Assembly (NCBI GenBank): GCA_016714225.1
Contig: JADJNS010000008.1
Location: 372,001 to 436,000, forward strand
From: Archangiaceae bacterium
GTDB taxonomy: Bacteria; Myxococcota; Myxococcia; Myxococcales; Myxococcaceae
DNA: 64,000 bases
Direction of reading: 5' to 3'
Shown: in pieces, positions 23,471-32,048 of the stretch
Numbering within the stretch: position 1 is the stretch's first letter
How the letters are laid out: each line of letters begins with the position of its first letter
Notes under the pieces: generated by a model
Seen by the model: only the letters and a program-made list of their open reading frames with translations
What the model was told of the DNA's origin: nothing
Database searches by the model: none
Translations under genes and position numbers: made by a program

Positions 23471-25312
23471 TTACTCGATGACGCCCTGATCGCGCTTGCG
23501 ATCGCGATCGGCGCGGTAGCGCGCGTTCTGATCGAGCGCCTTCTTGCGCAGGCGCAGCGACTTCGGGGTCACCTCGACCAGCTCGTCCTCGGCGATCCAC
23601 TCCAGAGACTTCTCGAGCGTCATCTCTTTGGGAGGAGTGAGGATCACGTTCTCGTCGCGGCCGGCGGCGCGAATGTTGGTCAGCTTCTTCTCGCGGCAGC
23701 AGTTGACGTTGAGGTCAGACGGGTGGGCGTTCTCGCCGATGATCATGCCCTCGTAGACCTGAATGCCGGCAGGCACGAACAGCGCCCCGCGCTCCTGAAT
23801 CGAGAACAGCGCGTAGGGCACGGTGTCTCCCTGGCGATCGGAGATGATGGCGCCGTTGCTGCGGCGGGGAATGTAGCCGAACCACGGCTCGTACCCGTCG
23901 AACTGGCTCGACATGATGCCCTCGCCGCGGGTCACGGTGAGGAACTCGCTGCGGAACCCGACCAGGCCGCGCGCGGGAATACGGAACTGCAGGCGGGTGC
24001 GCGACCCCATCTGCTGCATGTCGACCATGCGGCCCTTTCTGGGCCCCAGCCGCTCGGTGACGGTGCCCACCGCGGTCTCGGGCACGTCGCACACCATCAG
24101 CTCCATCGGCTCGTGCTTCACCCCGTCGACCACTTTGGTGATCGGCTCGGGGTTCGACGCGGTGAGCTCGTAGCCCTCGCGGCGCATGGTCTCGATGATC
24201 ACCGCCAGCTGCAATTCGCCGCGGCCCACCACCCGAAACGCGTCGGGGGTCTCGGTGTCTTCCACCCGAATCGCCACGTTGCGGTACTGCTCGCGGTGCA
24301 GGCGGTCGCGCAGGTTGCGCGAGGTGACGTACTTGCCCTCGCGGCCGGCCAGCGGCCCGTCGTTGACCCGGAAGATCATCATCATGGTCGGCTCGTCGAC
24401 CTTGATGCGGGGCAGGGCCTTGGGCTTCTCGGCGTCCGAGATGGTGTCGCCGATCGACAGCGCCTCGATGCCGGCCACCGAGACGATCTCACCCGGGCCG
24501 GCGTCGGCGATCTCGACCCGCTTGAGGCCCGAGAAGCCGTACAGCTTGACGATCTTGCCGAACTCGAGCTTGCCGCCCTCGCGCACCACGCTCACCGACA
24601 TGTTGGTGGCGAGGCGCCCGGCGCTGATGCGCCCGATGCCCAGACGGCCGACGTAGTCGTCGTAGTCGAGGTTGGCGAGCAGCAGCTGGGTGGGCGCGCC
24701 CTCTTCCGGAGCCGGCGGCGGCGGCATGTGCGAGAGAATCGCGTTGAACAGGGGCTTGAGGTCTTTGCCCGGCTCTTCCAGCCGGGTCGACGCCTGGCCC
24801 TGACGGGCGACCGTGTACAGCACCGGGAAGTCGAGCTGCGTCTCGTCGGCGCCCAGGTCGATGTACAGCGAGTACACCATGTCGAGCACGTCGCGGGCGC
24901 GCGCGTCGGGCCGGTCGATCTTGTTGATCACCAGCACCGTCTTGAGGCCCAGCCCCAGCGCCTTCGACAGCACGAAGCGGGTCTGCGGGAGCGGCCCTTC
25001 GGCCGCGTCGACCAGCAGCAGCACGCCGTCGACCATGCGCAGGCCGCGCTCGACCTCGCCACCGAAGTCGGCGTGGCCGGGCGTGTCGATGATGTTGATG
25101 TGGTGGCCTTCGTATTGAACGGCCGTGTTCTTGGCGAGAATGGTGATGCCCTTCTCGCGTTCGAGATCGTTGCTGTCCATCACCCGCTCGGCGACGACCT
25201 CGTTCGAGCGGAACACGCCTGCCTGGCGCAGCATGAAATCGACCAGGGTGGTTTTGCCGTGGTCGACGTGCGCGACGATGGCGATGTTGCGAATCTTCTC
25301 TCGAGAAAACAT
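23471..25312 (-). CDS. typA: Translational GTPase TypA/BipA
   Basis: This 613-residue ribosome-binding GTPase acts in 50S assembly and stress adaptation. Its G motifs are intact: AHVDHGKTT (P-loop), DTPGHADFGGEV and NKIDRPDAR. They are followed by elongation-factor-like domains and the TypA-specific C-terminus (QERGALFVPAGIQVYEGMI, GENAHPSDLNVN). The length fits the family. ATG 25312 starts the usual N-terminus MFSREKIRNIAIVAHVD. It is followed 41 bases later by the phosphatase gene on the same strand; the 3' part of that transcript could be shared. Confidence 0.98.
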   Translation of the reverse strand: MFSREKIRNIAIVAHVDHGKTTLVDFMLRQAGVFRSNEVVAERVMDSNDLEREKGITILAKNTAVQYEGHHINIIDTPGHADFGGEVERGLRMVDGVLLLVDAAEGPLPQTRFVLSKALGLGLKTVLVINKIDRPDARARDVLDMVYSLYIDLGADETQLDFPVLYTVARQGQASTRLEEPGKDLKPLFNAILSHMPPPPAPEEGAPTQLLLANLDYDDYVGRLGIGRISAGRLATNMSVSVVREGGKLEFGKIVKLYGFSGLKRVEIADAGPGEIVSVAGIEALSIGDTISDAEKPKALPRIKVDEPTMMMIFRVNDGPLAGREGKYVTSRNLRDRLHREQYRNVAIRVEDTETPDAFRVVGRGELQLAVIIETMRREGYELTASNPEPITKVVDGVKHEPMELMVCDVPETAVGTVTERLGPRKGRMVDMQQMGSRTRLQFRIPARGLVGFRSEFLTVTRGEGIMSSQFDGYEPWFGYIPRRSNGAIISDRQGDTVPYALFSIQERGALFVPAGIQVYEGMIIGENAHPSDLNVNCCREKKLTNIRAAGRDENVILTPPKEMTLEKSLEWIAEDELVEVTPKSLRLRKKALDQNARYRADRDRKRDQGVIE

Positions 25313-25443
25313 TGAGCCGGCGCGTGTACTAGACCCTGCGCGACACGTCCACGCATGGTGGGGGGCCTTTAGCGCTTCGGCAGCTTGCGAGCCCTCAGGG
25401 CCGGGTCGGGCCGGCCCGAGGCGTGGCCGACCCTCTCAGCACA

Positions 25444-25462
25444 GCCTGGCGGCGCGCCAGGC
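25444..25462 (-). terminator. Hairpin just after the lipoprotein stop
   Basis: GCCTGGCG and CGCCAGGC pair over an eight-bp stem with a three-base loop, one base beyond the stop codon of the minus-strand lipoprotein gene. No T-run is present, so it may act as an RNA-stabilising hairpin or a weak terminator. Confidence 0.4.
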
Positions 25463-25463
25463 C

Positions 25464-25865
25464 CTACTTCTGCTCGACCACGTACACCCCGGCCTGCTCG
25501 GTGATGCGAACGCCCTTGGCCTCGCAGGCCTCGACGAACTTCGCGAACAGCTCGTTGGCGGTGAGCGCGCGCGGCGGGTTGGGGGCGGGCACGGTGATGA
25601 AGGCGTGGGTGCCCGGCATCAGGCGAAAGTGGCGGCAGGTCACGTCGGCCACGCCGCGCAGCGCCTTCTCGAGCTCGACCGCCTGCATGTCGATCTCGAA
25701 CTTCTGCCCGCCCAGGAGCACCAGGTCGCACTCTCTCTGGGTCTGAAAGGGGCCGATGTCGACCGGCTGCGGCGGCGCCTCGGCGAACGTGTCGTCGGGG
25801 CGGTGCTCGGCCTTCGGCGAAGCGCACGCCCAGAGCAGGCCCGCGCCCAGCCAGAGCGCCCGCAT
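25464..25865 (-). CDS. Small lipoprotein with secretin-N0-like region
   Basis: This 133-residue protein starts MRALWLGAGLLWACASP, with a lipobox at LWAC. The mature part contains FEIDMQAVELEKALRGVADVTC and, near its end, FAKFVEACEAKGVRITEQAGVYVV. The pattern of a helix-strand unit ending in a hydrophobic strand resembles the N0/STN domains of secretins and TonB-dependent receptors. This is a weak similarity and could be coincidental. Its ATG overlaps the stop of the upstream hydrolase gene, so the two are likely co-translated. Confidence 0.7.
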   Translation of the reverse strand: MRALWLGAGLLWACASPKAEHRPDDTFAEAPPQPVDIGPFQTQRECDLVLLGGQKFEIDMQAVELEKALRGVADVTCRHFRLMPGTHAFITVPAPNPPRALTANELFAKFVEACEAKGVRITEQAGVYVVEQK

Positions 25866-26764
25866 CAGCCCGCCTTTCGCAGCGCGTGGGCGTCGACCTT
25901 CTCGCGCAGCCAGCGATCGATGGTGTGGTTGACCAGGCCCGGGCGCTCGAGCGGCGCGGTGTGGCTGCCGCCGGGCACCAAGAGGTACTCGGCGTGGGGG
26001 ATCAGCTCGGCGGTGCGCTGCGCGAGCCACACCGGGGTGAACTTGTCGATCTCGCCGCCGATCACCAGGGTGGGCACGTCGACCTGCGCGAGGTGATCGA
26101 GCGCAGAGTGATCTTTGAGCGAGTCGAGGGTGCGCACGAACATCACCGGGTCCATCTTCTGCAGGTGCTTCATGTACGGCGCGAAGTCGTTGGGTGCGAT
26201 CAGGTCGGGGTTGAGCTCGCCCCTGATCGCCACGTCGAGCGCGAGCTCGGTGCCCATCAGGTTGTTGGTGATGGCCTTGGCGACCCGGGGGAACCGCTCG
26301 ATCAGCTTCATCAGCGGGGGGAAAGCGACCCGCATCAGGGTGTGATCGTGCCAGGTGTCGAGCGGGGTGCCGTACGAGCCGCACACCAGCGCGAGGCCCT
26401 TCACCCGGTCGCGGTAGCGGCGGTGAAACTCGAGCGCCACCTGGGTGCCCATCGAGTGCCCGAACAGCACGGCGCTCTCGAGCTGCAGATGATCCATCAG
26501 GCGCGCCAGGTCGTCGCAGCTGAAGGTCATGCCGATGCGCGTCAGATCGTCGGGCACGCCGCTGGCGCCGTGGCCGCGGTAGTGCCAGTGCATCACCCGC
26601 CGCCTCGCGGTGAGGGGCGGCCAGAGGTACTTCCACACGAAGCCGTCGCAGCCCAGGCCGTCGCACAGAATCGCCGGCACGCCGCCCTCGCCGCGCACCT
26701 CGAAGAACAGCGACGCGCCGTCGGGCACGGTCAAGAAGTCTTGCCGGAAGTAGGTCGAGCTCAC
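25865..26764 (-). CDS. Alpha/beta-fold hydrolase
   Basis: This 299-residue soluble hydrolase shows the family order: an oxyanion-side strand (GVPAILCDGLGCDG), HWHYRGHGASG, the nucleophile elbow FGHSMGTQVAL with Ser at about residue 109, an acid loop near GGEIDKFTP, and a final His in PGGSHTAPLE. This is typical of epoxide-hydrolase or esterase-like members, and the substrate cannot be read from the sequence. The stop overlaps the start of the small lipoprotein gene downstream. The gene lies 40 bases downstream of the PocR-type sigma-54 activator, in the same orientation. Confidence 0.85.
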   Translation of the reverse strand: MSSTYFRQDFLTVPDGASLFFEVRGEGGVPAILCDGLGCDGFVWKYLWPPLTARRRVMHWHYRGHGASGVPDDLTRIGMTFSCDDLARLMDHLQLESAVLFGHSMGTQVALEFHRRYRDRVKGLALVCGSYGTPLDTWHDHTLMRVAFPPLMKLIERFPRVAKAITNNLMGTELALDVAIRGELNPDLIAPNDFAPYMKHLQKMDPVMFVRTLDSLKDHSALDHLAQVDVPTLVIGGEIDKFTPVWLAQRTAELIPHAEYLLVPGGSHTAPLERPGLVNHTIDRWLREKVDAHALRKAG

Positions 26765-26804
26765 CGGGGCCCGAACGTAGCAGCGTCGAGCGCCATTGCG
26801 ACGC

Positions 26805-28412
26805 TCACTGCATGACCTCGGGCTCGTCGTCGCCGTCCGCGCTGCCGGGACGCTCGAGGCCGTACTTGGCGATCTTCAAGATCAGGTTCGAGCGCGAGAT
26901 GCCCAGCTCGCGCGACAGGCGGCTCTTGTTGTGCCGGGTGCGGGTCAGCCCCTGCGAGATCATCTCGCGCTCGAGCGCCTCGACCGCGTCGTTGAGCTTG
27001 CCGGCCAGCACCAGGTTCGACCGGGCCCCCGAGCTGAACGCCGCGCCGCTGGTGGGCGACACCGCGTCGCGAATGCGCGACGAGATGAGGTCGCCGGGGA
27101 GAATGTCTTGGTCACCACCCAGCACCAGCAGCCGCTCGATCTCGTTCTCGAGCTCGCGAATGTTGCCGGGCCAGTGGTACGCCTGCAGCACCTGCAGCGC
27201 GTCTGACGCCAGCGCCCGCGCCCGCTGCCCCTCGCGGCGGTGCTTGCGCATGAAGTGATCGATGAGAATCGGCAGATCGTCGCGGCGCTCGCGCAGCGGA
27301 GGCACCTGAATGCGAATCACGTTGATGCGGTAGAAGAGGTCTTCGCGGAACTCGCCCTTCTTCACCATCTCGCTCAGGTCTTTGTGGGTCGCCGCGATGA
27401 CCCGCACGTCGACCTCTTTGCCCTGCGTACCCCCGACGGGAATGAAGGTGCCCTCTTGCAGCACCCGCAAGAGCTTCACCTGCAGCGAGGGCGACATGTC
27501 GCCCACCTCGTCGAGAAAGAAGGTGCCCGAGTCGGCGACCTCGAACAGGCCCTTCTTGTCGCGCAGCGCGCCGGTGAACGAGCCCTTCACGTGGCCGAAC
27601 AGCGCGCTCTCGAGCAGGTTGTCGTTGAAGGCGCTGCAGTTCTGCACCACGAACGGCTTGTCCTTGCGGGGGCCGTTGTAGTGAATGGCGCGCGCCACCA
27701 GCTCTTTGCCGGTGCCCGAGTCGCCGTTGATCAGCACCGTCGAGTCTGAATTGCAGACCTTCTCGAGCAGGCGGAACACCTCGATCATCGCGCCCGACTT
27801 GCCCACGATGTTCTCGAACTTGTACCGGTCGGTGAGCTCGCTCGACAGCGACTGAATGGTCGCGTCTTTCTTGGTGAGCTCGGCCTCGTAGTTGGCGATC
27901 TCGTTGACCCCGAACTCGAGCAGGTCGGAGATCTTGTCGACCTCGCTGATGCCCATCACGGGAATGCGCTCGATGGCGCGCTCGAGGTCGGTGGCGCCGT
28001 TGTTGATCTCGCGGATCTTGTTCTTGATGACGTCGGCTTCGTGGGGGCTCACCTCTTGCCGCGCGAAGCCCTCGACGAACAGCATGCCCTCGTAGTCGTT
28101 GTTGATGTAGAGCGGCGCGCCGACGATGGAGAAGCCCATGTGGCAGTCGTGGAACTGGCTGCGCCGCAGCTTCTTGGTGGTCTTGAACTTGTCGTGCAGC
28201 ACCCGCACCGACTGGGTGCAGCGGCGAAAGCCCTCTTTGCTGAACAGCGACAGCCGGCAGAAGTCGTTGGCAGGTGGGACGATGTCGCCCTTCTGCCAAT
28301 CGAGCACCGTGCCGTCGCGGTCGGCGAAGGTCAGCTCACTTCGCCACCACTTCCGCAGCACGTCGCGGAGCATGATGATGGTGTGTAGGTTCTGGTACCG
28401 CTCGAAATCCAT
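26805..28412 (-). CDS. Sigma-54-dependent activator with PocR-like sensor
   Basis: This 535-residue activator has three parts. Residues 10-170 resemble a PocR sensory domain with C52, C65, C90 and H91 as possible ligands. A AAA+ domain has Walker A GDSGTGKE, the loop GSFTGA (the usual motif is GAFTGA), the RVIAATH strand and REDLFYRINV. At the C-terminus is a Fis-type helix-turn-helix (SRLSRELGISRSNLILKI). It should activate RpoN promoters in response to a ligand sensed at its N-terminus. The Ser in GSFTGA is a known tolerated variant. Its gene is divergent from rsmD with 71 bases between; the hydrolase and lipoprotein genes follow and could be targets. Confidence 0.92.
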   Translation of the reverse strand: MDFERYQNLHTIIMLRDVLRKWWRSELTFADRDGTVLDWQKGDIVPPANDFCRLSLFSKEGFRRCTQSVRVLHDKFKTTKKLRRSQFHDCHMGFSIVGAPLYINNDYEGMLFVEGFARQEVSPHEADVIKNKIREINNGATDLERAIERIPVMGISEVDKISDLLEFGVNEIANYEAELTKKDATIQSLSSELTDRYKFENIVGKSGAMIEVFRLLEKVCNSDSTVLINGDSGTGKELVARAIHYNGPRKDKPFVVQNCSAFNDNLLESALFGHVKGSFTGALRDKKGLFEVADSGTFFLDEVGDMSPSLQVKLLRVLQEGTFIPVGGTQGKEVDVRVIAATHKDLSEMVKKGEFREDLFYRINVIRIQVPPLRERRDDLPILIDHFMRKHRREGQRARALASDALQVLQAYHWPGNIRELENEIERLLVLGGDQDILPGDLISSRIRDAVSPTSGAAFSSGARSNLVLAGKLNDAVEALEREMISQGLTRTRHNKSRLSRELGISRSNLILKIAKYGLERPGSADGDDEPEVMQ

Positions 28413-28483
28413 TCAGTGACCTCTTTGAAGTGTCCGAAAACTACACGTTCCGAGCCGTTTTGGCGATTGGAGAGGGCGTCCTG

Positions 28484-29005
28484 ATGCGGATCATCGCTGG
28501 TTCAGCCAAGGGCAGGGCACTGCAAGGGCCTGGAAACTCGAAAGACGTTCGACCCACGGCTGATCGCGTTCGGGAGACCGTCTTCAACGTGCTTGGCCAG
28601 TGGCTGGACGGGTGTCGTGTTCTCGATCTGTTCTCGGGCACCGGCGCGCTGGGGCTCGAGGCGCTGTCGCGGGGGGCCCAGTCGGCGACGCTGGTCGACG
28701 TCGACCTGAGCTGGGCGAAGAAGAACGCCGCCGCGCTGGGCTTTGCGCCCGTCTTCATCGAGCAGCCGGCCCTGCGCGCGCTGGCGATGCTGCAGAAGCG
28801 CGGTGAGAAGTTCGACCTCGTCTTTTCCGACCCGCCCTACGCGCTCGAGGCGGGCAGCGCGGTGCTCGAGGCGGCCCGGCCGCTGCTCAACCCCGACGGG
28901 CGGGTGGTGCTCGAGCATGGCAAGCGCGAGAGCGTGCCCGAAGAGGGGCGGGTCGATCAGCGCCGCTTCGGAGACACCGTGGTCTCGATCTTCTCAGTGC
29001 TATAG
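28484..29005 (+). CDS. rsmD: 16S rRNA (guanine(966)-N2)-methyltransferase
   Basis: This 173-residue SAM-dependent methyltransferase modifies G966 of 16S rRNA. It starts MRIIAGSAKGRALQGP, a conserved RsmD beginning, then shows RPTADRVRETVFNVL, the SAM-binding VLDLFSGTGALGLEAL and the catalytic SDPPY. ATG 28484 is preferred over an in-frame start at 28430 because the 18 extra residues do not match the family and GAGAGG lies about ten bases upstream of 28484. The gene is slightly short at its C-terminus. It runs directly into coaD with 12 bases between, a pairing seen in many bacteria. Confidence 0.95.
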   Translation: MRIIAGSAKGRALQGPGNSKDVRPTADRVRETVFNVLGQWLDGCRVLDLFSGTGALGLEALSRGAQSATLVDVDLSWAKKNAAALGFAPVFIEQPALRALAMLQKRGEKFDLVFSDPPYALEAGSAVLEAARPLLNPDGRVVLEHGKRESVPEEGRVDQRRFGDTVVSIFSVL

Positions 29006-29017
29006 GGTCGCGCGCTC

Positions 29018-29497
29018 ATGCCCGCCGCCATCTACCCCGGCTCGTTCGACCCGTTCACCAACGGTCACCTGTCGCTGATTCAGCGCGGGCTGCAGATGTT
29101 CGACCGGCTGATCGTGGCGATTCTGGTGAACCCCAAGAAGACGCCGCTGTTCAGCATCGAAGAGCGGCGCGAGATGATTCAGGGCGCGGTGAAAGACCCG
29201 CGCATCGAGATCGACTCGTTTCAGGGGCTGTTGGTCGAGTACGCCAAGAAGAAGAAGGTGAGCGTGGTGCTGCGCGGCCTGCGCGCGGTGAGCGACTTCG
29301 AGTACGAGTTCCAGCTCGCCAACATGAACCGCAAGCTGCAGCCGGACATCGAGACCGTCTTCATGATGACCGGCGAAGACTATTTCTACGTGTCGTCGAA
29401 TCTGGTGCGTGAGGTCGCCTCTCTGGGCGGCAACGTGAAGGGCCTGGTGCCCCAGAACGTGCTCACCAAGCTCAAAGCCAAGTACAGCGGAGGCTAA
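29018..29497 (+). CDS. coaD: Phosphopantetheine adenylyltransferase
   Basis: This 159-residue enzyme, of normal family length, transfers AMP from ATP to 4'-phosphopantetheine in the fourth step of CoA synthesis. The nucleotidyltransferase motif YPGSFDPFTNGH is at residues 6-17. The loop RGLRAVSDFEYEFQLANMNR, the ETVFMMT strand and the ISSxxxRE-type motif SSNLVREVASLGG are all present. It sits between rsmD and an aminotransferase, with four bases to the latter, in a probable three-gene operon. Confidence 0.98.
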   Translation: MPAAIYPGSFDPFTNGHLSLIQRGLQMFDRLIVAILVNPKKTPLFSIEERREMIQGAVKDPRIEIDSFQGLLVEYAKKKKVSVVLRGLRAVSDFEYEFQLANMNRKLQPDIETVFMMTGEDYFYVSSNLVREVASLGGNVKGLVPQNVLTKLKAKYSGG

Positions 29498-29501
29498 GAA
29501 C

Positions 29502-30701
29502 GTGACCGTGCAGCTCGCCAAGCGTCTGAAGTCGATCAAGCCGTCAGCAACTCTCTCGTTGAACGCGAAGGCCAAGGCGCTCGCCGCCAAGGGGGCCGAC
29601 GTGGTCAGCTTCGCCACCGGCGAGCCCGACTTCGACACCCCCAAGCACATCAAAGACGCGGCCATCGCGGCGCTCAACGCGGGGTTCACCAAGTACACCG
29701 CCACCGGCGGCATTCCCGAGCTCAAGGCCGCCATCTGCAAGAAGCTGCAGCGCGAGAACAAGCTCGAGTTCACCCCCGAGCAGGTGCTGGTGTCTGACGG
29801 CGCCAAGCACTCGCTCTACAACCTTTTCCAGGCGCTCTTGTCGCCGGGCGACGAGGTGGTGATCTTCGCGCCGTACTGGGTGAGCTACCCCGACATGGTG
29901 TTGCTGGCCGACGGCAAGCCGGTGCTGGTCGAGACCAACGAGGCCGACGGGTACGCGCCCGACCCGGGCGAGCTGCGCAAGGCGCTGTCTCCCCGCACCC
30001 GCGCGGTGGTGATCAACAGCCCGTGCAACCCGACCGGCGCGGTGCTCTCGCGCGCGGCGCTTTCAGGGGTGGCCGAGGTCTTGAAGGGCCACGACTGCCT
30101 GATCGTCACCGACGACATCTACGAGCGGCTGCTCTACGTGAGCACGCCGTTCGAGAACCTCGCCAACGTCGAGCCTTCGCTGGCCCCGCGCACGGTGGTG
30201 GTGAACGGCTTCTCGAAGGCATTCTCGATGACCGGCTGGCGGCTGGGCTACGCGGCCGGCCCCAAAGAGCTCATCAGCGCGATGCAGATGATTCAAGATC
30301 AGTCGACCTCGAACGCGTCGTCGTTCAGCCAGAAGGGCGCGCTCGCGGCGCTCGAGGGGCCCACCACCGCGCTCGACGAGATGGTCGCCGAGTTCAAGGT
30401 GCGCCGCGATCTGATCGTCGCGGGCTTGAACAAGATTCCCGGCATTCGCTGCCGCAACCCCGAGGGCGCCTTCTACGTGTTCCCCAACATCGAGGCGCTG
30501 ATCGGCCGCTCGTACAAGGGCAAGCCCATCGGCGGCTCGGTGCAGCTGTCTGAAATTCTGCTCGAAGACTTTCTGGTCGCCGCGGTGCCGGGCGAGCCGT
30601 TCGGCGCCGAGGGCCACCTGCGCTTCTCGTTCGCGACGTCGCGCGCCAACATCGAGAAGGGCCTCGAGCGCATCGGCAAGCTGGTCGCCGCGCTGAGCTG
30701 A
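29502..30701 (+). CDS. Aspartate-type pyridoxal-phosphate aminotransferase (class I/II)
   Basis: This 399-residue fold-type I aminotransferase matches the aspartate/prephenate aminotransferase (AspC-like, I-gamma) group. The family signature SFATGEPDFDTP is near residue 37, ATGGIPELKAA follows, and NSPCNPTGAV carries the Asn that contacts PLP. The Schiff-base Lys lies in NGFSKAFSMTGWRLGY, and the C-terminal RFSFATS carries the substrate-carboxylate Arg. It probably interconverts aspartate and 2-oxoglutarate with oxaloacetate and glutamate; prephenate use is also possible. The start is GTG 29502, four bases after the coaD stop. Confidence 0.93.
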   Translation: MTVQLAKRLKSIKPSATLSLNAKAKALAAKGADVVSFATGEPDFDTPKHIKDAAIAALNAGFTKYTATGGIPELKAAICKKLQRENKLEFTPEQVLVSDGAKHSLYNLFQALLSPGDEVVIFAPYWVSYPDMVLLADGKPVLVETNEADGYAPDPGELRKALSPRTRAVVINSPCNPTGAVLSRAALSGVAEVLKGHDCLIVTDDIYERLLYVSTPFENLANVEPSLAPRTVVVNGFSKAFSMTGWRLGYAAGPKELISAMQMIQDQSTSNASSFSQKGALAALEGPTTALDEMVAEFKVRRDLIVAGLNKIPGIRCRNPEGAFYVFPNIEALIGRSYKGKPIGGSVQLSEILLEDFLVAAVPGEPFGAEGHLRFSFATSRANIEKGLERIGKLVAALS

Positions 30702-30722
30702 GCAGCGCCGAGTACACGTCAA

Positions 30723-30743
30723 CGGGAGACGACAGGTCTCCCG
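30723..30743 (+). terminator. Hairpin downstream of the aminotransferase
   Basis: CGGGAGAC (30723-30730) pairs with GTCTCCCG (30736-30743) around a five-base loop, 22 bases after the stop. The eight-bp stem is GC-rich, but only scattered T residues follow. It is the best candidate end for the rsmD-coaD-aminotransferase transcript. Confidence 0.5.
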
Positions 30744-30805
30744 CGCGATTGTGTCGAGGTTTCAGGGGGTTGGGCAGGGCGTCTCACTTGCTGAGAGTGA
30801 GACCC

Positions 30806-31222
30806 ATGAAAACCAAGCCCGCCGCGCACACTCCCAACCTCGCCAGCCAGGACCTGCTCCACGCCCGCAAGAACGGCACCGTCGGCTTCGAATACCGCAC
30901 CCGCCAGGGCGGCGGGGGTGGCGAGGCCGCCAGCCGCAAAGAGGCGGCCCGCTCGATTCCCTCTTCCCAGCTGGCGAAAGAGCGCTCGCGCCTGCACCGC
31001 CTCGGCGTGCAGATGGAGCGCGAGGGCACCACCGACAGCGCCCGCTACGCCGACATTCGCGCCGACCAGGCCGCCATTCGCGCCGAGCTCGAGCGCCGCG
31101 GCTACGACCAGAAGCGGCACTCCAGCGGCTTCGACGATGGCCCGGTGCGCGGCGGCAGCGGCAAGCCTCCGGCGGTGGGCGGCGGCTCTGACAAGCCGGT
31201 CATCGGCGGCGGCGAAGGCTGA
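30806..31222 (+). CDS. Small hydrophilic hypothetical protein
   Basis: This 138-residue protein is rich in Arg, Glu and Gly. A central helix-prone segment (QLAKERSRLHRLGVQMEREG, then DQAAIRAELERRGYD) could form a short coiled coil. The C-terminus is Gly/Pro-rich and disordered, with GGGSDKP and IGGGEG. No family is recognised. ATG 30806 is preferred because GAGAGTGAG lies just upstream. An earlier start would add residues that pair with the presumed terminator region. Confidence 0.55.
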   Translation: MKTKPAAHTPNLASQDLLHARKNGTVGFEYRTRQGGGGGEAASRKEAARSIPSSQLAKERSRLHRLGVQMEREGTTDSARYADIRADQAAIRAELERRGYDQKRHSSGFDDGPVRGGSGKPPAVGGGSDKPVIGGGEG

Positions 31223-31288
31223 AGCACCCCGGCGCTTCGACCTCGAGGCCCTTTCGGTGCGTCGCGCGGGGGGGCCGCGAGCGCTTCG

Positions 31289-31936
31289 TCAGTCGCCGAA
31301 GTCTTCGCCCCGGCGCACGCGCTGGGTCCGCTCGCGCACGGCATCGACCAGGCTCTGGAGCTCATCGAGGTTGTGGAGCGTGTGGTGCTTGGGCGGTGCA
31401 ACCACCAGCTCGGGGGCCCCTTCAGCCGTCGACCACCAGTGCTGCCTCTTCGTCTTCACGGGGAGCGAGAGGTCGACCTCGACCGACCCGCTGCCCGTGC
31501 TCAGACGGTCGAGAATCTGGTCGGCGCGCAGCACCTGCCCGGTCGCGGCGTCGCGCCAGAACGGGCCCTGCTTCGCGCCGTCGGGAGCCACCAGGTCTCT
31601 GAGATCATGCGCCAGCAGCTGCAGGCGGTACTGCCGAGGCGACGGGTCGTCGATCGAGGCTCCGAGCATCAAGCCGTTGCCCAGCTCGAAGGCTTTCGCC
31701 GCGGTGGCCAGCATGCGCTGCGCCTCGGGGTCGATTCGGGTGCCATCGTCGAGCGCGCGCACCGTGGATTCGACGAATGCCCCGAGCTGACCGTCGGGAA
31801 CCTTCAGCTGCCGCGCGACCGGCAAGATGGTCTCGCGCAGGTCTGCCGGAGTGACCGTCTTGTCCGCGGCGGCGTCCGCGATGGTCTGGGTGAGCAGCTG
31901 CTTCCCAGCGGGGCTCAGGGCGCGGTGGGTTCTCAT
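31289..31936 (-). CDS. Hypothetical protein
   Basis: This 215-residue, probably cytoplasmic protein has no signal peptide or membrane helix and matches no family that I recognise. Residues 1-110 are helix-rich (SPAGKQLLTQTIADAAADK and similar). The C-terminal half contains QHWWSTAEGAPELVV and HTLHNLDELQSLVDAVRERT. It stands alone between a small plus-strand gene and the CP-rich protein gene. Its upstream gap carries two exact CACACCGG repeats that may be operator sites. Confidence 0.6.
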   Translation of the reverse strand: MRTHRALSPAGKQLLTQTIADAAADKTVTPADLRETILPVARQLKVPDGQLGAFVESTVRALDDGTRIDPEAQRMLATAAKAFELGNGLMLGASIDDPSPRQYRLQLLAHDLRDLVAPDGAKQGPFWRDAATGQVLRADQILDRLSTGSGSVEVDLSLPVKTKRQHWWSTAEGAPELVVAPPKHHTLHNLDELQSLVDAVRERTQRVRRGEDFGD

Positions 31937-31953
31937 GGTCTGAGCATCTGACA

Positions 31954-32026
31954 GCCGGTGTGAGCAATTGTCGCAGCCCGGTGTGAAAGCCCTTTGCCGG
32001 GGCGAGCGATTTTCACCCCAGTGTAA
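31954..32026 (-). promoter_or_regulatory. Repeated CACACCGG-type sites upstream of 31936
   Basis: Read on the minus strand, CACACCGG occurs twice with starts 23 bases apart (about two helical turns), and a related TTACACTGG lies further upstream. The sites occupy the 112-base gap before the gene ending at 31289. They could bind a regulator, but no consensus is known to me. Confidence 0.3.
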
Positions 32027-32048
32027 GACGCGATGACGTGCGACGAAA

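Noticed and set aside
12985..29497. Coenzyme A gene cluster
   Set aside because: coaBC and coaD are 15 kb apart with unrelated genes between them, so they are not one operon.
30749..30805. Longer N-terminus for the 30806 gene
   Set aside because: The extra 19 residues have no support, the region follows a terminator-like hairpin, and a good ribosome-binding sequence lies before ATG 30806.
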